Assembly: GCA_015060455.1 (NCBI GenBank)
Contig: SUYM01000010.1
Location: 22,121 to 86,120, forward strand
Origin: Bacteroidales bacterium
GTDB taxonomy: Bacteria > Bacteroidota > Bacteroidia > Bacteroidales > UBA932
DNA: 64,000 bases
Reading direction: 5' to 3'
Of the stretch, positions 36,333 through 45,159 are shown piece after piece. The notes beneath the pieces were generated by a model. That model searched no databases. It had not been told where the DNA came from and saw only the letters and a list, made by a program, of their open reading frames with translations. Positions within the stretch are counted from its first letter, which is position 1, and each line of letters starts with the position of its first letter. A program made the translations under genes and the position numbers.

Positions 36333-38468
36333 TCAATTCAGATTATAAGACAATGAATATTGAACACCGTTTACAACCACCTTGACAGAAACGCCGTTCT
36401 CATGGAAGGTGCCCTCGTTTCCAGGTGTATTATCAATAAATTCAGCAGTGATGTTCTGTTGAGCGTAGGTGTCGGCTGCTCCGAACGGATATATTACAGT
36501 GACAAAACGCGCAGCCTTGTCCGCCGCCTTTGCCACATCCATCCTGTACCAATAGCGCTGAGTCTTCTGACCGATTTCGTTTGAATAATAACCGGTATTG
36601 CTGTCAAAGGTTGAAGCAGTCTCTGCAAATGACTTAATGATGATATTGTTGCCATCATCGAAGGTAGAATGAGCGCCGTATCCTTCATCAATTACAGTAT
36701 AATTCTTTCCGCTCACCGGATATCCGTCAGCATCCTTGCCTTTTCCACCCCAGAGTTTGAAATTAAGATTCACAGTTTCTGCTGCTGTACCATAAGCCTC
36801 ATCAACGATGACAAAGAACTTTCCTCCGACAAAGAAGATTGCACGGCGATGAGTCAGGTCGTCATATGCAGGATTTTCCGTGACGATGAGTTCATATCCG
36901 GTAGATGATTCTGTCTTGAGAAGTCTGCCCTTGCGGCTGGTGATGTTTGCACGCGCCCTTGTGATGGTATTGTGCATCTCGGTCGAACGATACGTAGAGT
37001 AATAGTCAGGATCGGTGTAAGACATTGTGCCTGCATCAGGGAGGAACTTCCTGCCATTTACATAAAGCATGACATGACCGTTATCCGGATGATTGTGACC
37101 GCTCAGGCCTGTCCTGTCCGGATCATAACAGTTCTTGTGGATGAGCATTGTGGCATTTGGGGTCCACCCGTTCCTCATGATATAATAACCTGAAACAGGA
37201 TAGGTTACAAGCGTGGACTGCGGGCGTGTTCCATACAGTCCCTCATAGGCAAACCATTTCAGTTCGTCATCGTCCGGGAACATCTCGGAATACTGACGGA
37301 GGTTTCGTGTCAGCACGCTCTTGGTCATACGTGCAGAACGGGTGTCGTTGATATTGTCCATGCTATAGTCCGGATAAGTCACATCCATGATGAATTTCGC
37401 GGCATTTCTCAGACAATCTGTATAATCAGAAGGGAACTCGCCCAACTTTGAATTAACCTGTGCCACCTTATATATATTATAGAAATCCGCCACTGCTCCC
37501 AGATGGTAACTTGGGTCGAACTCATTATGGACTCCGTCGCTGTTGAACTGATTGGTGAGTTGCGAGGTAATTGCCTCCTTTCCGGTAGCAAACCACTCGG
37601 CAGATCTTTTGAACTCAGGCATCATAATACCTGCAAGCATAACTGCCTGTTCCTGTGAAAGACGGATATTGCTTGCCGAATCATGCCACCAGTTCGCATA
37701 GATGGACTCTATATGCTGATGATATGCGACAAGGAACTTTGTCAGGATTTCTGCGGTAAAGAGTTCCGAATGAACGTAGTAGGACAGGATGTCCAACTGG
37801 TCGATTGCTCTGCATGATGTCTGCAGGCCGTACCATTGCGGATTCAGGTTCTGATCTTCGACTCTGCCCTCAGGGCAAGGAAAGGTTTCCAGCCAGTCAA
37901 AATAGACATCTATCCAAGCCTGGATATATTTATCATCACCTGTAGCCTTATAAGCCTTTGCCTGAGGGATCATCCACTGATGACGATGGAGTTGATACTT
38001 GAACTCCGATTCTTCGTCCATGCTTTCCGGAATGAGACCCCAGTCAATATTCCCGTCGGTACCCTTGAATGACCAGCACTGTCCATTATCATCGACATAT
38101 TCGTACACCTTGAAACGATAGTCACCGTCCTTGCTGGCCTGGTCGGCATAACTGATTTCAGTCGCAGTAGCGGTGGTCTGGAGAAGATTGACATTAGGAT
38201 TATAGACAGGACGCTCCCTGTAATATTGCAGGAGTTTAAGCGCTGCATTTCCATAATCCCCAGCCTCACAGAGAGCCTTCACGGATTCAAGTCCGGGATA
38301 GTCGAGATTCAAAAGTTCAAAGACAGTCCTGTCACCATCCTCATCCTGAACCGGATCAAGTATCAGCGGCAGGTCAGGATTGCCTTTGACCGAGTCTCCA
38401 AATTCTTCTGACGTGCATGCTGCACACAACAGGGCAGCAGGAAGCAAACATAAAAGAAACTTCTTCAT
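36333..38468 (-). CDS. Heparinase III-like lyase, PL12-type lipoprotein (surface candidate)
   Basis: 711 residues with lipobox LLCAAC (Cys18). An acidic linker (residues 19-47) precedes the heparinase III fold. Putative active site: Asn267 (DSASN), Tyr321 (DPSYHL) and His458 or His460 (SGHNHPDNGHVMLY). It differs strongly from the two periplasmic-type PL12 proteins and has the lipid anchor expected of a surface endo-lyase, as in the second PL12 of the characterised Bacteroides HS locus. It would make oligosaccharides for the SusCD pair downstream in the same operon. First gene of the leftward operon; -7 box at 38524-38531. Confidence 0.87.
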   Translation of the reverse strand: MKKFLLCLLPAALLCAACTSEEFGDSVKGNPDLPLILDPVQDEDGDRTVFELLNLDYPGLESVKALCEAGDYGNAALKLLQYYRERPVYNPNVNLLQTTATATEISYADQASKDGDYRFKVYEYVDDNGQCWSFKGTDGNIDWGLIPESMDEESEFKYQLHRHQWMIPQAKAYKATGDDKYIQAWIDVYFDWLETFPCPEGRVEDQNLNPQWYGLQTSCRAIDQLDILSYYVHSELFTAEILTKFLVAYHQHIESIYANWWHDSASNIRLSQEQAVMLAGIMMPEFKRSAEWFATGKEAITSQLTNQFNSDGVHNEFDPSYHLGAVADFYNIYKVAQVNSKLGEFPSDYTDCLRNAAKFIMDVTYPDYSMDNINDTRSARMTKSVLTRNLRQYSEMFPDDDELKWFAYEGLYGTRPQSTLVTYPVSGYYIMRNGWTPNATMLIHKNCYDPDRTGLSGHNHPDNGHVMLYVNGRKFLPDAGTMSYTDPDYYSTYRSTEMHNTITRARANITSRKGRLLKTESSTGYELIVTENPAYDDLTHRRAIFFVGGKFFVIVDEAYGTAAETVNLNFKLWGGKGKDADGYPVSGKNYTVIDEGYGAHSTFDDGNNIIIKSFAETASTFDSNTGYYSNEIGQKTQRYWYRMDVAKAADKAARFVTVIYPFGAADTYAQQNITAEFIDNTPGNEGTFHENGVSVKVVVNGVQYSLSYNLN

Positions 38469-38500
38469 ATTCGGTTATCAGTTAGTATTGTTATTATATT

Positions 38501-38519
38501 CAGTATTCAAAAGATACTG
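38501..38519 (-). other. Hairpin at the 5' end of leftward transcript
   Basis: CAGTAT and ATACTG flank a 7-base loop, 5 bases past the -7 box at 38524-38531, so it should form at the very start of the mRNA. Its role is unknown; it could protect the mRNA end. Confidence 0.4.
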
Positions 38520-38523
38520 TCTG

Positions 38524-38553
38524 CAAAAATATAAAATTATATCTCATAATCAA
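38524..38553 (-). promoter_or_regulatory. Promoter of leftward operon, cassette 2
   Basis: TATTTTTG (38524-38531) with TTG at 38551-38553, spacing 19. It lies 55 bases upstream of the lipoprotein PL12 gene. Confidence 0.65.
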
Positions 38554-38563
38554 TTCTTTTTTG

Positions 38564-38571
38564 TAAGTTTG
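38564..38571 (+). promoter_or_regulatory. -7 box of rightward GH88-sulfatase operon
   Basis: TAAGTTTG fits TAnnTTTG and lies 37 bases before the GH88 start. No clear -33 element. Confidence 0.55.
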
Positions 38572-38608
38572 CAAGTATGAAAACAAGAAAATTTATAAGA
38601 CACGCACT

Positions 38609-39871
38609 ATGAAAATCAAACACATCTTATTCGCCATTTCATTGGTCGCGGCAACAGCATGCTGCAACGAGGATTACAGCTGGGTAAAGAACGGCATCGA
38701 CAGGGCAAAGCACCAACTTATGCTGACAGCATCGGAGATTGACGGAACAGGTCAGTTGCCACGCTCGATCCATGTCGGCTATGATTTTGAGATGCTCCAG
38801 AGACAACTTGAAAAGGAAATTTTCGTGGACTCGCTCAGGAAACAGCCGGCTGAAGACATCGTAGGGACAAGAAGACTCTGCGGCATATACGACTGGACCA
38901 GCGGATTCTTCCCTGGATCGCTCTGGTATGTATATGAATTCACAGGCGATGAGAGTGTGAAGAAGGCAGCCATCAGATATACGGAACTTCTCAATCCTGT
39001 ACGTGAATACACAGGCACACATGACCTCGGATTCATGATGAATTGCAGTTATGGAAATGCACTCCGCCTCAGTCCGAATGACACCATTCCGGCTGTACTC
39101 GTCGAGACTGCAGACAACCTTTGTAGCCGTTTCAACGAAGAGATCGGATGTATCCGTTCATGGGACTTCGGCACATGGAACTTCCCTGTGATCATCGACA
39201 ACATGATGAACCTCGACCTGCTTTTCAGCGCAAGCAGACTTACCGGCAACCCTTATTATAAGGAAGTTGCGATCAGGCACGCAAACACTACAATGCCTAA
39301 TCACTTCCGTGAAAACTACACCTGCTGGCACGTTGTAAGTTACAACAATGACGGAACAGTCGAGAGGAAGGAGACCTTCCAGGGCAAGAACCACGATTCC
39401 TCATGGTCACGCGGCCAGGCATGGGCAGTCTATGGATATACAGCGACTTACCGCGAGACCGGTGACAGCAAATACCTTGACTTCGCCGTGAACATCGCAG
39501 ACATGATCATGTCGAAGGTGACAACTGACGATGCGATTCCTTACTGGGACTATGACGCACCTGTAACCGAGGAGACTCCGCGCGATGCCTCTGCTGCGGC
39601 CGTAACAGCCTGCGGTCTTCTTGAACTCAGCACAATGGCCAAGGACGGTCAGAAATATTTTGACCATGCGGAGAAGATTCTCAAAAGTCTTTCAAGCGAC
39701 GCCTATCTCGCAGCCGAAGGCGAGAATCAGGGATTTGTCCTGATGCACTCAACCGGTTCTCTGGCACACGGCTCGGAGATTGACGTGCCGCTCAACTATG
39801 CTGACTACTACTACCTTGAAGGTCTGCAAAGATATATGAACCTGAAGGGTATAGAATACAAAAACCTTTAA
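38609..39871 (+). CDS. GH88 unsaturated glucuronyl hydrolase (copy 2), lipoprotein
   Basis: 420 residues with lipobox ATAC (Cys18). GH88 alpha/alpha-barrel with Asp139 (THDLGF) and Asp197 (VIIDNMMNLDLL), plus SWSRGQAWAVYGY and PRDASAAAVTA. It releases unsaturated uronate from lyase products. First gene of the rightward operon: PL12 (3 bases later), sulfatase, DUF3604, sulfatase. This close pairing with PL12 and sulfatase mirrors the order of the characterised Bacteroides HS locus. The N-terminus is longer than in copy 1 (residues 45-90). Confidence 0.93.
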   Translation: MKIKHILFAISLVAATACCNEDYSWVKNGIDRAKHQLMLTASEIDGTGQLPRSIHVGYDFEMLQRQLEKEIFVDSLRKQPAEDIVGTRRLCGIYDWTSGFFPGSLWYVYEFTGDESVKKAAIRYTELLNPVREYTGTHDLGFMMNCSYGNALRLSPNDTIPAVLVETADNLCSRFNEEIGCIRSWDFGTWNFPVIIDNMMNLDLLFSASRLTGNPYYKEVAIRHANTTMPNHFRENYTCWHVVSYNNDGTVERKETFQGKNHDSSWSRGQAWAVYGYTATYRETGDSKYLDFAVNIADMIMSKVTTDDAIPYWDYDAPVTEETPRDASAAAVTACGLLELSTMAKDGQKYFDHAEKILKSLSSDAYLAAEGENQGFVLMHSTGSLAHGSEIDVPLNYADYYYLEGLQRYMNLKGIEYKNL

Positions 39872-39874
39872 TCT

Positions 39875-41833
39875 ATGAAACGGTTTTTATCGATATTTTC
39901 TGCGATTGCCATCGCATTTACCGCAGCCGCCCAGACTGCGGAACTCAGACCTGAGGTCTTCGACCTGCTGAACCTTGACCATCCGGGGCTTGAAAAGGTA
40001 AAGGCCCTTCATGCGGAAGGCAAGAGCGCAGAGGCGGCAGGAGAACTGCTGAACTATTTCAAGGCGCGCAAAGGCATTGTCACCACTGACATCAAGAACC
40101 CCGCAAAGGTAAAGATCAGCAAAGAGCAGCAGCAATGGGCTGACGATGCCCTCTCTCACACCTTCTTTGTCCACAAGGGCTATCAGCCTTCATACAATTA
40201 CGGTGAGGATATCGACTGGAAATACTGGCCGATAAAGGACAACGAACTGAGATGGCAACTCCACCGTCACAAATGGTTCACCCCTATGGGACGCGCCTAT
40301 CGCGTAAGCGGTGACGAGAAATATGCCGTCGAATGGACGAAGCAGTATATCGACTGGATACGCAAGAACCCGTACGAAGGAGACAAGGAGAACAAGCGTT
40401 TCGCATGGCGTCCTCTTGAAGTGAGCCACCGTCTGCAGGACCAGCCGCTCCAGTTCCAACTTTTCATTGACTCTCCTGCCTTCACAGCCGAGTTCCTCAG
40501 CGAGTTCCTCGTGAACTACCACCTCCACGCGGAGCACATCATGAGTCATTACTCCAAACAGGGCAACCACCTTCTTTTCGAGGCCCAGAGAATGATCTGC
40601 GCCGGCACATTCTTCCCGGAGTTCCGCAAGGCAGAGACATGGAGAAACAGCGGAGTGGAAATCCTCAACCGCGAAATCGAGGTGCAGGTCTATGATGACG
40701 GAGGACAATACGAACTTTGTCCGCACTACCACCTTGCTTCCATCGAGATCTTCGTCAAGGCTCTTGAAGTGGCTGACATCAACGGGTTCAGGAACGCATT
40801 CCCTCAGTCATACATAGACACCATCGAGAAGATGATCATGTTCTATGCGAACATCAGTTATCCGGACTATATGAACCCATGTTTCAGCGATGCCAGACTG
40901 GTGACCAAAAAGGGCATGATCAACCATTTCAAGACATGGACAAAACTCTTCCCTGAAAATCAGGCCATCAGATATTGGGCCACCGAGGGGGCAGAAGGTG
41001 CATTGCCGGAATATCTTTCAAAGGGCTATCTGACATCCGGATTCTTCGTATTCAGGAACGGATGGGACAGCGAATCAACTCAGATGGTTGTCAAGGCCGG
41101 ACCTCCTGCCTTCTGGCACAACCAGCCGGACAACGGCACATTCGAACTCTGGCACAAAGGAAAGGCGCTGTTTGCAGATTCTGGTTCGTATGTCTATGCC
41201 GGACAGGACGACGAGGTTATGCAGTGGAGGAACTGGTTCCGCAGGACATCATCGCACAACACTCTGGTATTCAACGGGAAAGACCTTGAAACCACAGATT
41301 CCAAGACTCTCCTCTGGCAGCCTGAGGGCAAGGTGCAGATACTCGTGACCGAGAACCAGAGTTATGAAAAACTCAAACACCGCAGAAGCATATTCTTTGT
41401 GGAAGGCAAGTATTTTGTAATCGTCGATGAGGCTGTCGGCGCAGCAAAAGGTATGGTGAAACTGCACTACCAGATGCCCCGCGGCAAGGTCAGCAACAGC
41501 AGGGAGACCATGCACTTCAACACAGAATACGAAGAAGGACCGAACATGAAACTCCAATGCTTCGGACCTTTGGGAATGACGATGGAAAAGGCGGAAGGAT
41601 GGATTTCCACCACATATATGAAAAAACAGAAACGCATGAATGCAAGTTTCAATGTAAAGAAGGCAGACAACAAGCCTGTGCGTTTCATAACAGTCATCGC
41701 TCCAAAGGACGAACCCGGCGACAATCCTAAGATAACCGCATCGTTCATCAACGAGAACTTCAACCAGACAAGTCTCAAACTGATGGTCAAGGTCGGAAAG
41801 AACAAGAAACAGGTACTTTCATACGAATTATAA
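39875..41833 (+). CDS. Heparinase III-like HS lyase, PL12 (copy 2, periplasmic)
   Basis: 652 residues with a signal peptide (about 1-19). Signatures are DIDWKYWPIKDNELRWQLHR, WRPLEVSHRLQD and PDNGTFELW. Likely catalytic residues are Asn231 (QGNH), Tyr285 (PHYH) and His415 (FWHNQP). It degrades low-sulfated HS oligosaccharides to unsaturated disaccharides. It is colinear with copy 1 (27221-29227) except for the extra segment there. It lies between GH88 and the sulfatase, with intergenic gaps of 3 and 1 bases. Confidence 0.94.
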   Translation: MKRFLSIFSAIAIAFTAAAQTAELRPEVFDLLNLDHPGLEKVKALHAEGKSAEAAGELLNYFKARKGIVTTDIKNPAKVKISKEQQQWADDALSHTFFVHKGYQPSYNYGEDIDWKYWPIKDNELRWQLHRHKWFTPMGRAYRVSGDEKYAVEWTKQYIDWIRKNPYEGDKENKRFAWRPLEVSHRLQDQPLQFQLFIDSPAFTAEFLSEFLVNYHLHAEHIMSHYSKQGNHLLFEAQRMICAGTFFPEFRKAETWRNSGVEILNREIEVQVYDDGGQYELCPHYHLASIEIFVKALEVADINGFRNAFPQSYIDTIEKMIMFYANISYPDYMNPCFSDARLVTKKGMINHFKTWTKLFPENQAIRYWATEGAEGALPEYLSKGYLTSGFFVFRNGWDSESTQMVVKAGPPAFWHNQPDNGTFELWHKGKALFADSGSYVYAGQDDEVMQWRNWFRRTSSHNTLVFNGKDLETTDSKTLLWQPEGKVQILVTENQSYEKLKHRRSIFFVEGKYFVIVDEAVGAAKGMVKLHYQMPRGKVSNSRETMHFNTEYEEGPNMKLQCFGPLGMTMEKAEGWISTTYMKKQKRMNASFNVKKADNKPVRFITVIAPKDEPGDNPKITASFINENFNQTSLKLMVKVGKNKKQVLSYEL

Positions 41834-41834
41834 T

Positions 41835-43442
41835 ATGAATAAATCAATCAAAGCAGTTTACGCTCTTCCTATGGTTGCAGCCGGTCTGTCGGCCTGTGGC
41901 AGTGATGATGTCCGGGAGCGTCCCAACATCATCTTCATCATGACCGATGACCACACCACTCAGGCGATGTCATGCTATGGAGGCAATCTCATCGAGACCC
42001 CGAACATGGACAGACTTGCCGAGGAGGGTATGCGTTTTGACAATGTCTACGCCACCAACGCCCTGTCCGGACCTTCACGTGCATGTATATTGACAGGCAA
42101 GTTGGGACATCTTAACGGATTTACAGACAACGCATGCCGGTTTGACGGTTCTCAGCAGACTTTCCCTAAACTTTTGCAGGAGGCGGGCTACAAGACAGGA
42201 ATCGTGGGCAAATGGCATCTGATTTCCGAGCCTGAGGGATTTGACCATTGGAGTATCGTCACAGGGCAGGAGGAACAGGGAGACTATTATTCTCCTGAGT
42301 TCCTGGAGAACGGAACTCCCGTCACGGAAGACGGCTATGTGACCGACGTCATCACGGACAAGGCCCTGGCCTTCATAGACGACGTGCGCGAAGAGGCTCC
42401 TTTCATGCTCATGCTCCACCACAAGGCCCCTCACCGCAACTGGATGCCGGCACCACGCCATCTGGGCATGTTCAACGACGTGACCTTCCCTGAACCGGAG
42501 ACTCTCTTCGACGATTATGAAGGTCGTGGCGAAGCGGCACGCAGTCAGGATATGTCGGTTGCAGAGACCTTGCAGGACGACTGGGATCTCAAACTGCTCA
42601 CCCGCGAGGAGATTCTGGCGGGAAACAACAGGCTCTACGATGTATATACAAGGATGCCGGAGGAGGTGCAGCATAAATGGGACAGCGTCTATGCGCCGCG
42701 CATTGCGGAATACCGCAGCAGGAAGATGAGCGGAAAGGAACTGGTGAGTTGGAAATACCAGCAGTACATGAGGGACTATCTTGCAACTGTGACGAGCGTG
42801 GACGAGAGCATCGGACGGGTGCTTGACCACCTTGAAGCCTGCGGAGAACTTGACAATACCATCATTGTATATACCTCCGACCAGGGATTCTTCCTCGGTG
42901 AGCATGGCTGGTTTGACAAGAGATTCATGTATGAGGAATGCCAGAGGATGCCTTTCTTAGTGCGCTACCCTGCTGCCGTGAAGGCCGGAAGCGTAACCTC
43001 TGCATTGGGAATGAACATCGACTTCGGACCTACATTCCTGGATTTTGCCGGAGTGGATGTGCCTGAGGACATGCAGGGAAGGTCACTGCGACCTGTGCTC
43101 GAAAACGAAGGTACCGTGCCGGAAGACTGGCGTGAGGCAGTATATTACCATTATTATGAATACCCTGCCGAGCATCTCGTGAAACGGCATTACGGCATCA
43201 GGACAGCCGACTGCAAACTCATACATTTCTACAACGACATCGACCAGTGGGAGATGTATGACATGACAGCGGACCCTCATGAACTCCGGAACGTGCATGA
43301 AGACCCTGCATACTCCTCAAAACGGGAGGAGATGCACGCACTCCTGACCAAAGTCCAGCAGGAGTATCAGGACACCGACCCATGTGAGAAGGAGAAGGTC
43401 CTGTTTCAGGGAGACAGACGGTTCTTCGACAGGACAAAATGA
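41835..43442 (+). CDS. S1 sulfatase, Ser-type (6-O-glucosamine sulfatase-like)
   Basis: 535 residues with lipoprotein-like signal (GLSAC, Cys21). Formylglycine site Ser78 in SGPSR; metal Asp38-Asp39 (MTDDH); second metal site SDQGFFLGEHGWFDKR about residue 350. That last motif is shared with 6-O-GlcNAc and iduronate-2-sulfatases. By synteny with the PL12-GH88-sulfatase set of the Bacteroides HS locus, a glucosamine-6-O-sulfatase (S1_11-like) is the best guess. A Ser-type site needs the radical-SAM maturase, not found in this window. It follows PL12 by 1 base. Confidence 0.88.
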   Translation: MNKSIKAVYALPMVAAGLSACGSDDVRERPNIIFIMTDDHTTQAMSCYGGNLIETPNMDRLAEEGMRFDNVYATNALSGPSRACILTGKLGHLNGFTDNACRFDGSQQTFPKLLQEAGYKTGIVGKWHLISEPEGFDHWSIVTGQEEQGDYYSPEFLENGTPVTEDGYVTDVITDKALAFIDDVREEAPFMLMLHHKAPHRNWMPAPRHLGMFNDVTFPEPETLFDDYEGRGEAARSQDMSVAETLQDDWDLKLLTREEILAGNNRLYDVYTRMPEEVQHKWDSVYAPRIAEYRSRKMSGKELVSWKYQQYMRDYLATVTSVDESIGRVLDHLEACGELDNTIIVYTSDQGFFLGEHGWFDKRFMYEECQRMPFLVRYPAAVKAGSVTSALGMNIDFGPTFLDFAGVDVPEDMQGRSLRPVLENEGTVPEDWREAVYYHYYEYPAEHLVKRHYGIRTADCKLIHFYNDIDQWEMYDMTADPHELRNVHEDPAYSSKREEMHALLTKVQQEYQDTDPCEKEKVLFQGDRRFFDRTK

Positions 43443-43489
43443 CACCACATTCAGCCTCCCGAAATAATTAACCAACAAACTGATCGACA

Positions 43490-45115
43490 ATGGATAGAAG
43501 AAAATTCATAAAGACCTCCGGCTGGACAATGCTGGGCGTCGCCGCGACAGGCAGCCTGCTGGGTTCATGTGCTCCCGGCACAAAGGAAGCGAAGAAGATA
43601 ATGCCTTCGCCAAGTAACTTGAAAATGTTCTGGGGAGACCTCCATAACCACTGCAATCTGACCTACGGACACGGTGACATGCGGGATGCCTTCGAGGCGG
43701 CCAAAGGGCAACTCGATTTCGTAAGTGTAACTCCGCACGCCATGTGGCCGGATATTCCGGGCGAAAACGACCCTCGTCTGAACTGGGTCATCGACTACCA
43801 CACCAAGGCATTCGTAAGACTGCGCCGTGGCGGATATGAAAAGTATCAGGCCATGACAAAGGAATACAACAAGGAGGGCGAATTTCTTGCCTTCATCGGT
43901 TATGAGGCACACAGCATGGAGCATGGAGACCATGTGGCCCTGCATCACGACCTTGACGCCCCTCTTGTGGAATGTTCTTCCATCGAGGACTGGAAGGAGA
44001 AGTTCAAGGGGCAGAAGGTGTTCGTCACCCCTCACCACATGGGCTATCAGACAGGTTACAGAGGCTACAACTGGGACTGTTTCAGCGAAGGCGACCAGAC
44101 TCCGTTTGTGGAGATGCTTTCACGCCACGGTCTTGCAGAGGGTGATATGGGAGACATCAACTATTACCACGACATGGGTCCGCGCCAGTGGGAGGGAACC
44201 ATCCAGTACGGACTGAGCCTCGGAAAGAAGTTCGGCATCATGGGCTCCACAGACCAGCATTCCGGCTATCCGGGAAGTTATGGAGACGGCCGCGTGGGTG
44301 TGCTTTCAGAGAGTCTTACTCGTGACAACATCTGGGAAGGACTGCGTTCACGTCACACCTGCTGCGCCACAGGAGACAAGATAAACATCGATTTCCGTCT
44401 CAATGACGCCTTCATGGGTGATGTAGTGCGCGGAGACAAACGTCGTATATATATAAATGTAACCGGCGAAAGTTGCATCGACTATGTGGATATAGTCAAG
44501 AACAACAGGCTTATCGCGCGTCTGAACGGTCCGCTCATTCCTGTAACTCCTGTCGGGGACGTGGTGCGCTTCAAGATCAAGATGGAATTCGGATGGAACC
44601 GTGAGGAGAAATATGTGCCATGGAACGGTAAAATATCTATAAGCAAGGGTCGTATTCTAAACGTGACCCCATGCTTCCGCGGTGCGGCCTTCACCTCGCC
44701 TCAGGAGGGTGAGACCGAGTTCCATACCCACATAAACAGGATTCTTGGAGTCAGCGATACGGCAGTGGAACTTGCTCTGCATACCACCAAGAACCCGAAT
44801 ACTGTAACTCCTGCCACACAGGCCGTCATTCTTGATGTGGAGATGCCTCTTGACGGAGTGGTCACATCGGATTTCAACGGAAAGGCGTTCAGTCACTCCC
44901 TTGCGGAACTGCTTGAAGGTTCACGTTCTCATTTCATGCGCGGATGGCTCAGCGAGGCGGTGCTGTTCAACAGGGCGATGCCTGAAAGTTGCTGTAACAT
45001 AGAGCATTACATGGAAGACTGCGAGCCGGAGAACGACACGGACTTCTACTATGTACGTGTCCGTCAGAAGGATCAGCAATGGGCTTGGAGTTCACCGATC
45101 TGGGTAGAGCGTTAA
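43490..45115 (+). CDS. DUF3604/PHP-type metallohydrolase, Tat lipoprotein-like
   Basis: 541 residues. The N-terminus combines a twin-arginine motif (DRRKFIK) with a lipobox (LLGSC, Cys27). The metal-ligand pattern of PHP-like hydrolases is intact: Asp50-x-His52-x-His54 (GDLHNH), Glu139/His141 (GYEAHS), His182-His183 (TPHH) and Asp255-x-His257 (STDQH). The C-terminal about 250 residues are beta-rich. DUF3604 proteins have, as far as I know, no settled substrate; PHP enzymes hydrolyse phosphoesters or amides. Being between two sulfatases in an HS operon suggests action on a modified HS sugar. Tat export would fit a metal cofactor loaded in the cytoplasm. Function is inferred only from context. 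Confidence 0.8.
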   Translation: MDRRKFIKTSGWTMLGVAATGSLLGSCAPGTKEAKKIMPSPSNLKMFWGDLHNHCNLTYGHGDMRDAFEAAKGQLDFVSVTPHAMWPDIPGENDPRLNWVIDYHTKAFVRLRRGGYEKYQAMTKEYNKEGEFLAFIGYEAHSMEHGDHVALHHDLDAPLVECSSIEDWKEKFKGQKVFVTPHHMGYQTGYRGYNWDCFSEGDQTPFVEMLSRHGLAEGDMGDINYYHDMGPRQWEGTIQYGLSLGKKFGIMGSTDQHSGYPGSYGDGRVGVLSESLTRDNIWEGLRSRHTCCATGDKINIDFRLNDAFMGDVVRGDKRRIYINVTGESCIDYVDIVKNNRLIARLNGPLIPVTPVGDVVRFKIKMEFGWNREEKYVPWNGKISISKGRILNVTPCFRGAAFTSPQEGETEFHTHINRILGVSDTAVELALHTTKNPNTVTPATQAVILDVEMPLDGVVTSDFNGKAFSHSLAELLEGSRSHFMRGWLSEAVLFNRAMPESCCNIEHYMEDCEPENDTDFYYVRVRQKDQQWAWSSPIWVER

Positions 45116-45145
45116 GATGTCATGTCGAGCGAAGTCGAGACATCT
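45115..45145 (+). repeat. TGTCAT...ATCT repeat, type C, intergenic
   Basis: AGATGTC and GACATCT form terminal inverted arms, with TCGA-GCGAAG-TCGA inside. It starts at the last base of the DUF3604 stop codon, ahead of the next sulfatase. It is the only copy I find in the PUL part. Confidence 0.8.
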
Positions 45146-45159
45146 AATTCAATAACATT

